From assembly GCA_977006965.1 (NCBI GenBank), contig OZ345360.1, positions 3,064,766 through 3,128,765 of the forward strand: DNA of 64,000 nt, in the 5' to 3' direction. The notes under the pieces were generated by a model that did no database searches, was not told the origin of the DNA, and saw only the letters and a list, made by a program, of their open reading frames with translations. Below, piece by piece: positions 35,311 through 47,180 of this stretch (its first letter is position 1; every line of letters begins with the position of its first letter). A program made the position numbers and the translations under genes. Source of the stretch: Phymatolithon calcareum (lineage: Eukaryota; Rhodophyta; Florideophyceae; Hapalidiales).

Positions 35311-36397
35311 TATGCTACAGTGGTTCCCGCCTATCAAGATGTACCAAACCCGACAGTCTCGCGGGATCCCCTAAGTTCGGAACAAGCTCATGGTCGTCCT
35401 GGACTCCTGCTATGTGTATGTTTCACAATCATCGTAAAACATACATACACCAGTGCTGAGAATCTGAAATCCGTGACATACCAGATACGATCTGCATATG
35501 AAGATATGGCACTTTGCCCTATTGGCAAAGACATTCACGGAGCGCTCAGAACCATTTCCAAACAGGCACTGCCTCTGTTGTCAGAGTTCTTTGCCACACG
35601 AAAGAGAATTTCTCTGAACGTGAGCTGCACCAGCTAATGACTACCTTGGTGTCATTGCTGTCATATACCATGCAGTCGACTGCCCTTGCCGTTAATCGCC
35701 GGCAACTGGACCTACTCGCTGTAACTTAAAGTAGGCGAGTGTGTCCCCATAGACAAGGAATATCGTTTTGCAACGCTCATCCTAAAATAGACGGTGACCC
35801 TAGAGACGCATAACTATATTGGTGCATTGTAGGTGGGCCAACAGTTAGTGGCCCTCAGAGGGCTATGCTAGGTGCGGCAAAGATCAAGTCGACGTCGCGT
35901 GATGGAGGCTGCGGTGAATGAGGAGTGTGCGCCGTTAATCTTGAGGGGAGGTACCGCGGCGTTGGGCAATGCGAGATATAGGGCGGGAGGCCACGATCGA
36001 AGACGGGCCCAACACGGCCGTACGGGTCCATTGCAAGTGGGTGAAAGGCAATGTGCTGCTCGCCAGAGTGTGTGCCATATTTTTTCAGTTTCCTCTTCTC
36101 CGCTGATCGCACTGCCCAGTCAGCGTCGCAGCCATCGTTGCGCGCATATGGGTCAGAGTAGGAACTAGTGATTGTGAGCAGGTAGGCTTGTGGATGGGAT
36201 GAAAATAGTTTATCAGAAAGGAAAAGATAAAAGCGGCCTGACTGAGCCCATGAAAGTGTTCGTCTTAAACTACTGTACTGATTTTGCTCCCTCCGAATAC
36301 GCAGAATCGAGGCAGATACTACCAACATGTCCATCATTTCTAAATTTTCCTTGCGAGCAAAAATCTAACAAGTATAGGTTATCGCCTGAAACTTAAG
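35311..36397. other. Gap with possible retroelement scrap
   Basis: A minus-strand ORF at 35855-36337 contains FHPLAMDPYGRVGPVFDRGL, reminiscent of tail segments of non-LTR element proteins, but too little remains to assign. Otherwise nothing is recognised. Confidence 0.3.
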
Positions 36398-36479
36398 GGA
36401 CCGGCCATGATGAAGAATCAAGAGGGACCAAAATCACGCCCGCGGGACTACCGAGTGATTTCGAATCATGGCCGGTCCC
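36398..36479. repeat. Short inverted-repeat hairpin (82 bp)
   Basis: 15-bp perfect arms, GGGACCGGCCATGAT and its complement, enclose about 52 bp. MITE-like, with no clear target duplication. Confidence 0.65.
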
Positions 36480-36567
36480 GAAAGTTGACAGTGGTAACCG
36501 GCTTATCAGCCCTGTTTTGAGGTAATATACTTTCCCTTTTCATTTCGGCCGGCCGCGTAAAAAGTAA

Positions 36568-36606
36568 CCACATTAATCCCCAACGTGCTGTTGGGGAATA
36601 ATGTGG
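36568..36606. repeat. Hairpin at the left edge of R1 copy B
   Basis: 17-bp arms with one mismatch (CCACATTAATCCCCAAC and complement) around the 5-nt loop GTGCT. Only one arm is represented in R1 copy A. Confidence 0.75.
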
Positions 36607-37506
36607 ATGATGACATTTCGGGCCATTTCAGATCCCTACTGGAGCTCTTCGAGGCAAAATAGCACTCCTGAAAAACGGGTCATATTCGCAATGTTCAATC
36701 AATCACGAGATTGTAAATAGGTGCTAGAAATGTTTCAGGAGATTTCTTCCATTCTGTTCGTTTCAAAGCGCCCACCTTTTGACACAAATTTTTTATGCGC
36801 CAGGTTGTGCCAGTCCTTGGATTGTCGATCACACAGATTTCACTAGTGCTTTGTTGGAATCCAGATCGTTGCGCAGCGCTTGAATCCCATCATCTGTAGA
36901 TACAAAATCTCATGTCTTGTGATCATGACACCACGATTCTCAGGCACAGTATCTACGTGTCACTTTATTGATTCTATGTGAATGATGTTCTTCTCCAACC
37001 ATTGCGTGATGACTGGCATAGTCAACGAAATATGCTTGGTAGGCAAGTTCAATCTCTCCTTACTAGAGATTAAACGTTCCTGCGTGAGCACATTAGCATA
37101 TGGAACTAAGGACGGAACGAGAGAGTAGGCCGGGAGATGCGTGTAGTAATGTATCACGGATGATGGCAGGGAGACCTTGTTGGAAAGTGAAAAATTAATT
37201 TTTTTCCTCCACACTGAGAACACAAACTCGACTGATGAGATAGTTCTTCGATTCGATCGCGGTGCTTGCGACAAAGGAGATACGAATGACAACTGATGAA
37301 GACTTGAAGACAGAGAGCTTTGTCTCATACTGTATGCCAGACATGCGGCGTATGAGCTAGTTACAGTTCAAATAACAAACGGCCCACCCGAAATTGGCGT
37401 CAACAGAGGAGCGGGCGGGCTGGCGAGCGGGCGGAGTGACAAGGCAAAAGGGGTTGGCGAGGAGCCTCTCGGGTGCACCTATCATACTGTATGCAAGAGG
37501 CGTGAG

Positions 37507-37895
37507 CAGAGGGGCCTTCTTGAGAATTCATCAAAATCGCGGCATAGACCCAGTCAAAAAAGTCCTCATTACCAGTCATTATTTCGTGGACTGGTTACCA
37601 GGACGCGGCATAGGTTTTCAGTGGCTGAGTGTTGATTTGCAAACTTTCGCTTCAGATGTTTTTGCACACTTTTGAGCAAAAACTTGAAACATCACGAAAC
37701 GTTTGGTTGAAAAGCAATTCCACTTCCGAAAACTAAAAATCGTTATGAGAAAAATGTCCCATAGATGAGCACATCAGCCGCGCCATACCTATGCCGCGTC
37801 CTCATTACCAGTGAAAATATTTCGGACTGGATTTGAGGACTTTTCCAGACCCAAAAATCGAATTCTCAAGAAGGTCCCTCTAGCAGCCCCTCTGA
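37507..37895. mobile_element. MITE with long imperfect terminal inverted repeats
   Basis: 389 bp. The ends are CAGAGGGG and CCCCTCTG. The arms continue for about 100 bp with shared blocks CCTTCTTGAGAATTC, AAAGTCCTCA and GGACGCGGCATAGGT. R1 copy A lacks this segment at the corresponding point, which supports insertion into R1. No coding capacity. Confidence 0.75.
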
Positions 37896-38260
37896 TTTCA
37901 GCTACGTTCTGGGCTCGAGATCCATATGTATGTATTGCTGGTTATTGCTGGAGTTGAGAAAACAAAAAGTTACGATTTCTCCCCTGATTTTCCAGCAGGT
38001 AATTGTCATGGTATCAAAAAAATCTTATTTTAATGGCTGATTTCTTCGCTCCCTCACACGCCACGGATCATAATCGTGCAATCAGAGCGCTAATGAGTTA
38101 TCGCGGGCAGATTGAGCTCCTTCATGGACACGATGATCATCTGTGATGATGATCATCCACCACAGAGACCAAGCAAGCTGACGCGAGGAGCGAAGAGTGT
38201 CCGAAACACGCCAGGCTCGTCAGCCGCGATTAGCCCTGCACATTCTGGCCTGCGTATCAT

Positions 38261-39829
38261 TGCAATTAACGCTAATGTATTCTTCTGCATGGAATCATCA
38301 TGATCGTTATCTCCTGGGACCAACTTTGTGTCACATCAACAGGAAGGTCGGGCTCATGGAGCTCTATATACCTCCAGGACCGCGCAAGATGGTCGTCTAC
38401 AGGCAGCTTGGCCTGGTGAGTCGCGTTCTTAGCGATATAATGTGACTGCTGCGCTTCCTACATACAAGTGCATCGCTTACACTCTTGTGAACACATGGTA
38501 GAAAAACAGTGCGGAAACTTTGAGTGCACAGTTTGCAATTCAAGCACAGGTTCCTTTTGGCGTCGAAGTAACTTCACCAACTTTTCTCCCTGACTTTGCC
38601 TTTTTTGTATCGTACCGCAGAATAGGTACTGCCCTGTATGTCCCCGGTAACATAATCGAGAAAAGGAGAACAATTTCGAGAACAGCACGTATCAGCAAAT
38701 CTGGACAATAATTTTTAATGTATCTCTACAGTAGTGTATGGATATGATTTTATGGTAGTACCTAGGGCCCCCGGCGTGGAGGAAAGAAGAAGTGTAGATT
38801 TTTACTTAAAAGTTACCGGCGCATGCGTAGAGGAAAGAGGCAACAAACACTTTGGCTATCTCGCTCATGTGATGACGGGGGAAAAGGCAAAATCAGTTGA
38901 GGTGCGACTGATCGCCATTGCAAGTTGAAATTACATCGGTTCGTTTCTTGCGCTCTCATTTGGTCATTTTGGGCTTAAGGAGCACCGTGCTGCCTCGATT
39001 TTTGCATAGGCAACGTGAGGCACCTTGATGTTCAAAAATCGAATATATACAATTATGTGGAAATTACTCATCAAGTTTGCCCTATTTGCACAGGTGCACT
39101 TATGATATGTCCATTACAGCGGCCAGGGGCAGCTTTTTATGCTATGTGGGCTATAAAATCTAGAAATTTATTGAAAAGTGGTACACTAATTGGGCCTCTG
39201 GGCCTCTGACCATCACTGCACATGTAGCTTCTGCCACAAAAAGGTCTTTGAGTGTTTTCTGCTCTGCAGAACAGCAAGTGAGCAGTGTGTGCAACGCAGG
39301 AGAGGATTTTATAGCTCCTTTTGTCTCAAAAAAGGGCCTATATGTGTAGCGTTGCTGGCAAATTGTCGATTCATCTCGTGGGGTAAAGATTTCTTTCGAA
39401 GTAGTTGAAGAGGTTGAATGCGGGGGTGAGCGTGGTGATGAAGGTGAATCTGCTCCCCGCCGTCAACCTAAACTTCGAAAACGTTGTTAGGCACTGTGAG
39501 CAGTCATTTAAATGGTCTCCGCTGAGGTTTTCACTCCGGGACTTGAACAGAAATTACAGTTACTGTAATATGGTACTACACGTGTGAGCAAACGGTTACC
39601 AACGGACCAGTACGATGGACCAGAGCTCGGGGGACTGTCGTCAAAACTATTGATCATAATTGAGTATATTAGTAAATACGGCAAACTTAGTGAGTATGTA
39701 AGTAATTTACTCTTCAATAATTATTATTGAAAACATATCATTGCGAAATTAAAAAATGACAGCTCAAGATTACTGTAAATGACAGCCTTGAAGAAACTCT
39801 ACTGGGATACTTCATGATTTTATTTTGAG
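38261..39829. other. Gap left of the LINE
   Basis: No recognisable gene. Short ORFs only. May include the 3' untranslated end of the minus-strand LINE. Confidence 0.35.
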
Positions 39830-40289
39830 AGAACGCAATGCCACTCCTTGGAGTAACGGGGCAGATCTTGCGATATTTTCTAAGCTAAAGTCCTCTAGCT
39901 ACTGAACACTTTCTTGATTCGTAATTCTCTCCCAACAAGAGCTCCTGTGAGTCCCTTGGACTCAAACTCAATTTCTGTACTCATCTTCGACGACGCTAGA
40001 GTAGGTTATAGGCAACTAGTTCGATCACTGCAGTAGTCCAGCAGTAGGCACCCAATACTGATTTTCTCCAAAGAGAAGTTTGGTTGAATGTCAACCTTAG
40101 GCACCTTAAACGTGTTACCACTTCGTCATTGGAGTCAGATGACTTGCATACTCCCACTTGGGGAGAATAAAAGACTTGAAATCCTGATACATATTTCAGG
40201 ATGGAATCCACGGACATTAACGCCACTTTGCCTAAGATTGTGGATTCATCCAACTCCATTCCGTATTCTCGACAGTGCTGTATCGTCTG

Positions 40290-41590
40290 TAACGTTAGTG
40301 TTGTTCATACTAAAGCCCAGATAGGAAATTTCTCCACGCTTGGTGTAGCTCTTTTCTGGCAAGCATGAACTTTTGCTTAGGTAACCCTTTGTAGTTAAGC
40401 ATTTCGCTGTTTCCTGGCTTTGTGTTCCATGTCATAGAATTTTCACATTCTTGGCCTGTAGAAGCACATCTTCCGCAAATAAGTGAGCTGGATGCTCGGA
40501 GACAGTTCCTTTAACCTTTCCAGTCGCTTCGGCAAACTTATCAATGAATATGTTATAAAGGAACGGGCTTAATGGAGACCCTTGTGGAACACCTCTGTCG
40601 ATAATGCACTATGGTCTTTATTCGTGTAGACAAGCAATGCTACACGAGTGTAAGGAGGGACACTTGCACTCTCAAGGATGACATACCTACCAATTGCGAT
40701 TATTAGAATAGTTTCAGTAAATTCTCCCCCTTTTTTTACGGGGCGTACATTTCTCGCCCCTGCTCTATTTAAGCGGCGATCCTAATAGCATCTTAGACTG
40801 GAGCATCTCATCATCGCACTGATTCTTACCTTTTCACTCCCTGTGATTACCTTGGTCCCCTGCAGATGTGATCCACGACGGCATCAGCAACTGGGCTACC
40901 ATCCTAGTAATGTGCATCGGCAAGTTGGTGGTCAGACGCTCCATGAGGGTTCCCTTGGGACACTGTCCTAGGCTGCGGATAGATCGATGACTGCAACATA
41001 AGGATGCCCACTTCTCATATATTTTTTACCCGGACTATGGCCAGATACGTGCTCTTATCCATACGGAAACAAAGTTGTGCCTTGTTGAAGCGGTATTGAT
41101 CTCTAATGAAAGAGTAGAGTGCTGAGTCGACACTCTTCTTGGCTTGGCATAATAAGGAAATGAGTCGGTAGTTTGTCGCAATGCGCACTGGTTCTTTCTT
41201 GTACAAGGGAATAAGTGTTGCTTGTCTCCATTGCCGTGGGAGGCATATCATTCGTCCACATGTCTCCTATGCCTGGTCGAAGCATACTTCCTTGTTAGCA
41301 TGTAGCATCTCAACTGCTAAGCCATCTGGACCAACCGCCTTCCGTTTTAGCGCCCGTTTGAGAGCTCTTTGCAGATGCCTCCTCATTGCTCTGTTCACAG
41401 TAAATCGTTCTAGTTTCACTTTACAGTCTTTTTCAGCATTGCATACATTTGAGATGTAGGCCGAGAATTTGTTTGGATGCACGGGAACTCCTGCTGCTCT
41501 GTTTTTTCCAATTCTTCTGTCCTTGCATGTCATGATCTTGCTGGTGACATTTGGCGTCTCCACGGCGCCCTTCTCTTCAATTCCTTTCAC
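40290..41590 (-). pseudogene. LINE reverse transcriptase relic
   Basis: Non-LTR RT blocks appear in order on the minus strand: KAVGPDGLAVEML (about 41330), ATLIPLYKK and NYRLISLL (41150-41230), VIDLSAA then DSVPREP with an intervening TAG (40941-40988), GVPQGSPLSPF (40561-40596), LFAEDVLL (about 40460-40490, Ala-Glu-Asp where YADD is expected) and YLGFSMN (about 40300-40335). The changed catalytic box and the stops make it dead. It would have copied LINE RNA at the nicked target. Confidence 0.85.
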
Positions 41591-41731
41591 AAATGACTAG
41601 AATTGTTCGTTTTTCGTTTTCCGTATCTTTTCTTGAGGTGCACCTTAGCGGATTTTAGCTCATCTTTGTTGAATTCAAGACCAGTTGTACAGCTCTGCTC
41701 TTTTTTCGCCAGCTGGTCATGTTCCTTGTAC

Positions 41732-43762
41732 CAAAGCATTGGAATTATTTATTTATTTTTATTCTTTTCTCGGCGCAGTGTCGAGAATAAATATCAAGCT
41801 GTTGAACGCATATGCAATATATTATTGTATTCAAGTTCAGTGAGGAATAAATAACTGGATATTCTCAATTATTGGATGCCTCTAGGTACCTTCTGTCTCT
41901 ATAGCATTGACCTCTTCGATTCCCCACGCACCAAGTTAGCATGAAGGAACATCTGCTTCTCGACGTTTGCAGGAATAATGTTTCTTCTTCTGTCATCCAA
42001 CGCGTAACCAGCGAGAGACAAAAGCCTCTCGCACATGTTCGACATTGACACAATGAATCGCAAGTCCCTGTACTCAGAAGCAGAAGAAATATCGCTTTTG
42101 GGACGCTTCAATGCGCGCTCGGCTAACAATAGTGAACTGTCATCAACAGTCAAACTCATAGCACAGACAACCTTCTTCAATTTCTCGGTAGCACATAGCT
42201 CAGCCGCTGACAGCGCAGAAACGCATTTCTCCATAATTTTCACAATTCCGGACTCGAATTCAGGGTGATAAATGATTGCCGCAGTCCAACTCAAGCGGAC
42301 AGAAAGTTTTAGGAACTCTTCTATCACCGTATCGAAAAATACCGGGGCGTCCGCCATCGACACGTCATCTTTTTGGAGAGCTTTAGTAATTGCATCGAAT
42401 GAAGTGAACTCCTCGCATAACGATTCCACTTTTCGCTTTTGGCGTGTGCTTAACGTTAGAGCATCGACCTCGTCAATATTCAGCTGGTGTAGAAACTCGT
42501 CGATAGCCATGTAGCGCTAGAGCATTTGCGCTGTCGATGACCATCGTGTCACATTGATCCGGTAGGCACGTAAGTGCGTAAAGTTGCGGAGTTTTGCGGC
42601 CCGTATAGGGTACGACAGCTTATGCATGATTGCCCTGACGTTCTCAATAATGGCTTGGTGTTCGCGTGTCATGTCCTTCATGGCCAAATTAAAACGGTCG
42701 CTCGCACAATCGACAAAATTTACACGACATAAGACCGCCAGCAACATGTCAACATGTTCGTCGAGCAGTTCTCCGAGATGAGTCCAACAACATTCGATAT
42801 CGATTTTCCGAACACACTTAGTACGAACTTCGTGGTGATTTGCCGCACTCTGTCCTTCTTCGTCTTCAAAAGTAGAAAACTCCAACAAACACTTCTCGTA
42901 ACAGTGTGTCGTATTAGCGGAAAAGTCAGGGAATATCATGACATAGTGAGTATCATCAACGGTCCAACCGTCAAAAACGAGTGCAAAGTTCGACGGAAGA
43001 CGACGTGAGAGTTTCGAGTCAACGCTTTTCGTGAGGGCATCAAGGAACTTCATGACGATCTTGTGGCTCACGGAATCAAATCAAAACCCAGCAATGTGAA
43101 TAGGGTCCTCGGCGTCAGTAAACGGCAGCTGGCCTTTGACGATAAACTCTAGCCAGCCGTGGGCCTGCAAGGTTTCGCGAGGATAAAACAGAGAGACAGG
43201 CGTCGAAACTGGTGCGGTATTGTGGTCGACACATTCTCGGCGGATAAAGCGTTCAGTTCGCTCGGATGCTGGGATGGAACGTGACTCACAAAATTCGTGT
43301 AACCCTGTCCAGAATCTTTCCGTCGCGTTTTACACTAGTAATTCCACAAAGCGGATTTGGGATCCGACTGCGTGAAAAATTCATCGCGAACGCACCTACG
43401 GACAACTCGCGGCATCTTTCCTGCTACCAAACGGTGCTCACCTGGTCCAAAGTTCTCGTTGCACTTTGTTGATCGCCAAGATTTTCACATTCGTGGGGGA
43501 ACTCTTCAATAACCGGATCGAAAAAATGAGGAGTCCGCAAACGACACGTCATTCGCTATCGATGAGCAACATGTCACATTTCTCTTCAAGAATACATAGA
43601 CTCAGTCGGGCGTTCTCTAATGAACAATGCTTCCAAATAAATACAATAATTGATGCAACAACGACGATCTCAATAAATACAATAAATATGCCCAACTCCA
43701 AAATAAATAATTAGAACAATAATTTAAATAATTACAATAGAATTTTTTTTTCTAATGCTTTG
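41732..43762 (-). mobile_element. hAT-superfamily DNA transposon inserted in the LINE
   Basis: Ends carry the 9-bp inverted repeat CAAAGCATT / AATGCTTTG and are flanked by 8-bp duplications CCTTGTAC (41724-41731) and CCTTGTTC (43763-43770) with one difference. Eight bases is the hAT signature. It contains a hAT transposase relic on the minus strand. LINE sequence resumes on both sides. Length 2031 bp. Confidence 0.85.
41899..43400 (-). pseudogene. hAT transposase with BED zinc finger, degraded
   Basis: From right to left: a BED finger remnant (GYTNFVSHV near 43300, preceded by ALWNY and a TAG at 43335-43337), a frame change, then a segment ending LPFTDAEDPIHIAGF. A TGA follows at 43081-43083, then NFALVFDGWT (about 42970-43000) and DCASDRFNLA, both typical hAT core blocks. 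NVTRWSST leads to a TAG at 42517-42519 where ML-Q-RY would be usual. The hAT C-terminal dimerisation block (SLAGYALDDRRRNIIPANVEKQMFL) ends at 41899. The stops fit former Gln or Trp codons. The family assignment is firm even though the gene is inactive. Confidence 0.88.
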
Positions 43763-43919
43763 CCTTGTTCTAAAAACTTTTAAAACGCCCTGGTCTTGGT
43801 TTTTCTGATATCCATGGATTAATGAGCTTTGCGTGAAGCATTCCATGCGAGGCATTCAGGTCATCAGAGCTCTACCACTCCATTACTTTTCGATCATTCC
43901 CGGTACCCATGATGATATT

Positions 43920-44377
43920 TCAGTTCTTGCTTTCTCTGCTCGATTCAGAGATTTTTCTGCTGCCTTTAATACGAAAAACAATTTTGTGATTCATGAATAG
44001 CATTCGGACTGGCAGATGCTCTGTAGCTCCATTACAAATCCCGTCCTCTGTGAACGGAACTCCGGCTTCTGCTGCTTTTTTGAGAAATATATTAATATTT
44101 CTTCTTCCTCTCCTCGTGACAAATGTCGGCGTCCTGGCTGTCCTTATTCTCCAGATGTACTTCGATGACCAGGACATAATCTTAGTTCCCTTCAGTTTCC
44201 GTTATGGTCCGAAACGCAATGCCATGCCTTCGGGTCTTCCATGGTATCCGTTTTTCCACAGCAGTACTTCCGCAGATAGTCAAAACACTTCTCGTACTCC
44301 TCTTGTTTCGCTAGTGGAGAATTGTAAATGAATGAAATAGTTATGTCTGCCACCATTGTCACTACTACCTGGTACAT
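43920..44377 (-). pseudogene. LINE endonuclease-like fragment
   Basis: ADITISFIYNSPLAKQEEYE (near 44300-44355) and a GRRNINIFL block (near 44090-44110) resemble the strand-helix pattern of the APE-type endonuclease that nicks the target. Catalytic residues cannot be assigned through the frame changes. Confidence 0.5.
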
Positions 44378-45517
44378 TTTATCGCTACCTTGAAGAGGAC
44401 TTTCGTGGTTGTCCTTGGATTTGTTATTTGTGCCACTCCACCTCGAGGTCTAGTTCCTGATTCCTGGGGCCCTGCCGCGCAGATTTGACTATAATTAATT
44501 TTGAACGAACTGTCTTCGTTTTGGACCATTTCTGTGAGCCTGTGGCGTTCAACACCACTATTACACCCTCCATTTCCTATAAGACCAGCTCCCTTCAAAT
44601 TGTCATTACAGCTCGCATTTACAGCAAGCCCTTACAGAGAGCATTACATTCATTACAGTACTGTAGGTTTCGATGCGTATTTACACTATGAAGGATCACT
44701 AAGAGCAACTCTAGAACCGCTCTTTTCAGCTGATTTACTCTGTTCACAGCTTACATGTCCTTACACTGTAAGCGACTTCCAGATTCATGCATTGATCCAT
44801 TTCTCATATTGCCAAGTCATTCTTGATCCAATTCTTTTTCTATAAAGGTCGCCGCGACGCGGCGCCCTCCGCTTTTTGCCAGGGTCGAACCCAACCACAG
44901 CCAGTTTGCCAACATGTTCGTTTAACACCCCACAGAGCCCCAGGACGTGTACTAATTTCCTCTTCTTCAGCTCATGAATAATGGTTGGTGTAAGTACATA
45001 ATTCGATGCGGTTTCTGGGGATCATTGCTCCGTTTTCCTTTCAGCTTCCAAGTGCGATGCTGTTGTGGTAATTACGCTTTGGATCTCCGGTGCTGGGCTT
45101 GGTGTGTCTTCATCTTCAGCGCCTGCTGGATTGTTGCCTTCTTCTATGATATCCGCTGGCATGTCAGGTGCTGCGTGGCTCTCTGTAACGTTTTCCTGTT
45201 CTTCACATCGCGGGGAACATTGTGCTTCATTCCTCGCTCGCTCCGGTTTCTCTAGAGTCTGACTAAAACGAGCACTTGGATCCCAAGAGAGGTGCTTTGC
45301 AGTACTGACGTCTTGAGAGTTCGTGCTGCAATCTCTTGTTCTTGTGGAATTCTTCCATATGCTGCCATGAAACTATCTATGTCCAGTCATCCTCTTTCAA
45401 GGAACTTTATCTCTTCATCTGCTTCCTTCTGATTGTTCCGGTAGCACTGTCTCCTGTGAAAATCAGCAGTCGTTCCAGCACATTGCCGCATTCGTTTTCT
45501 TATTTCCCACAGATTTC

Positions 45518-47082
45518 TTAGGGCTCGCTCTCTTTCCGGGAGCATTTTTGAGCGCGATAAGGAGTCATCGAATAGATTGTAGTCTGGTTAATGCCCGAGC
45601 CTCGATCCCTTGAGTGTCGCGATAGCTCTGTCCACGAAGAACTCGTCCGATAGGATCTCAATTCTGAATCTGCCAATGAATGAAAGGCTAAGTACTGCTT
45701 TCCTTGGGAGTACTTTCGTGTGCTCATCATATAGCTCAACCTCATCCATCCTCTCGATGCCTGTGAAATACAGTGCGGATATTCGTAATTGATTCCTATT
45801 TCTTGTGTCTGCATTAAAACATTGACGGAAGTTATTGACGGCACTGGGACTACGCTGCGAGTGATTTTCGAGAGGTGGCAGAAACTACGCAACTGCTGCT
45901 GCGTACGACTGAACACGACTCGATGAGTACACTGGTGGTGCGTGGGCACTGTCTCTGTTTCTGATTGAAGCAATCGCTGCTTGAGTACAATTTGTTTTTA
46001 GTATTTCTCTTGTTTGGAGTTTCGTTGTTATGCCTTTCGAGTACTTCACGTTATTCTCTGACGTTGTCATTGACATCGTCGTTTTCGCTGGGTTGTACTT
46101 CTCGCGTTCGCGGGATCTCGTTTCGAGCGGCCGTTGTGGCTTCCTCAGACTCGTTGGATCTTCTCATTGTAGGCACTTGAGCTTCTACGAGTATCATCCT
46201 CTCGCACACCTCATGCACGGTCAACAGAATTGAATCAATATTCTTCTTAGCATCGCATGACACCCCTTCCACAGCATTCTCCAGGTTTATGCCACTGGAC
46301 TGCACCCTGCATATCTCCGCGATCTCAATTTCCAGTGACACTACTTTTACTTGGGTGTGCGACTTTCACGCCTTACATAATGCGGAAATTCCTTCTCCGG
46401 ATGGATGAACACCCTGTAATACAAGCTTTCCAATTATGTCACATTGGTTGCATCGTACTTTGTTCGCACCTTCAGAAATCGTTCCTTGATCTTACTACCG
46501 TGAACTTCTCTCCTATCACGCTCGCTGTTCTCATTCTATGACTTGGTTCTTACATCTTCTTAAGTTTTCGTCAGCTCCTCCTTCCCATCTACAACTGTCT
46601 TCTTCACATGTTTACCCAGCTTGAGCGGCGAACTCCCCAGCTCTCTTTAGTGCAGATTTTTCATATCGAGAAATGTCACGTAGCTATTCCAATTCTTCCT
46701 CCGTTCCACTAAGGGATGAATCGCTTTGAGCGCTGAATGAAGTTTCAGACTTCTCCGTATCAGATCCTGTCTCCGCGCGAGTGTGATTACCATCCTGCTT
46801 AGAGTACAGGCCAGTGACCACCCGTTGGCGAATTTGGGCCTCTTTTGCCTACTTATTTTTGCCATTTCCATTGCTGGCATGGTTTTCTCGTTTCAGAGAC
46901 TGTACATTTTCTGAGACGGTCTTTGCCGTCAACGTTCCCATTCTATGCGAGATCGATTTTTTATGCTGAAAATGCCATGGCAGTGCTCTTACACCTCGGC
47001 TTGGCCCCTCCTGATTTGATGAACTTCCTATCCCAGAATCGCGAAACTCGGAAAAAGGTGCACAGTCTCTCCTTTTTTTCAA
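45518..47082 (-). pseudogene. LINE ORF1-like relic
   Basis: Readable in pieces. A charged, Ser/Glu-rich head (TGSDTEKSETSFSAQSDS near 46.75 kb) is followed by a helical segment (46051-46341) and a fold-like block. That block reads YFTGIERMDEVELYDEHT, then AVLSLSFIGRFRIEILSD (about 45.60-45.80 kb), resembling the nucleic-acid-binding ORF1 or N-terminal domain of microbial-eukaryote LINEs. Several stops and frame changes. Assignment rests mainly on context. Confidence 0.45.
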
Positions 47083-47180
47083 GTGGTGCTCCCCAGAGTC
47101 TCATGTTAAAATGCAAGAGGAGGATATTTCTAATGGCCTTCTATCGCATACAGAAAACCTTTTTGCATGTCTGCTAAGAG

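Larger units (their letters stand above)
36568..38260 (+). repeat. Dispersed repeat R1, copy B, with insertions
   Basis: Collinear with 23460-24060 through four blocks (36600-36655, 37445-37505, 37895-37925, 38033-38220). Blocks 1 and 2 are separated by about 0.8 kb of sequence absent from copy A, and blocks 2 and 3 by a MITE (37507-37895). The left edge has a hairpin (36568-36606). Confidence 0.7.
39830..47180 (-). mobile_element. LINE (non-LTR retrotransposon) relic, interrupted by a hAT element
   Basis: On the minus strand, ORF1-like sequence (about 47.1-45.5 kb), an endonuclease-like part (44.4-43.8 kb) and a reverse transcriptase (41.7-40.3 kb) occur in the order expected of one LINE. 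The hAT transposon at 41732-43762 sits between endonuclease and RT. Its 8-bp target duplication shows the LINE was there first. Stops and frameshifts are frequent, so this is old. Outer ends are approximate and no 3' A-tail was identified. Confidence 0.75.
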
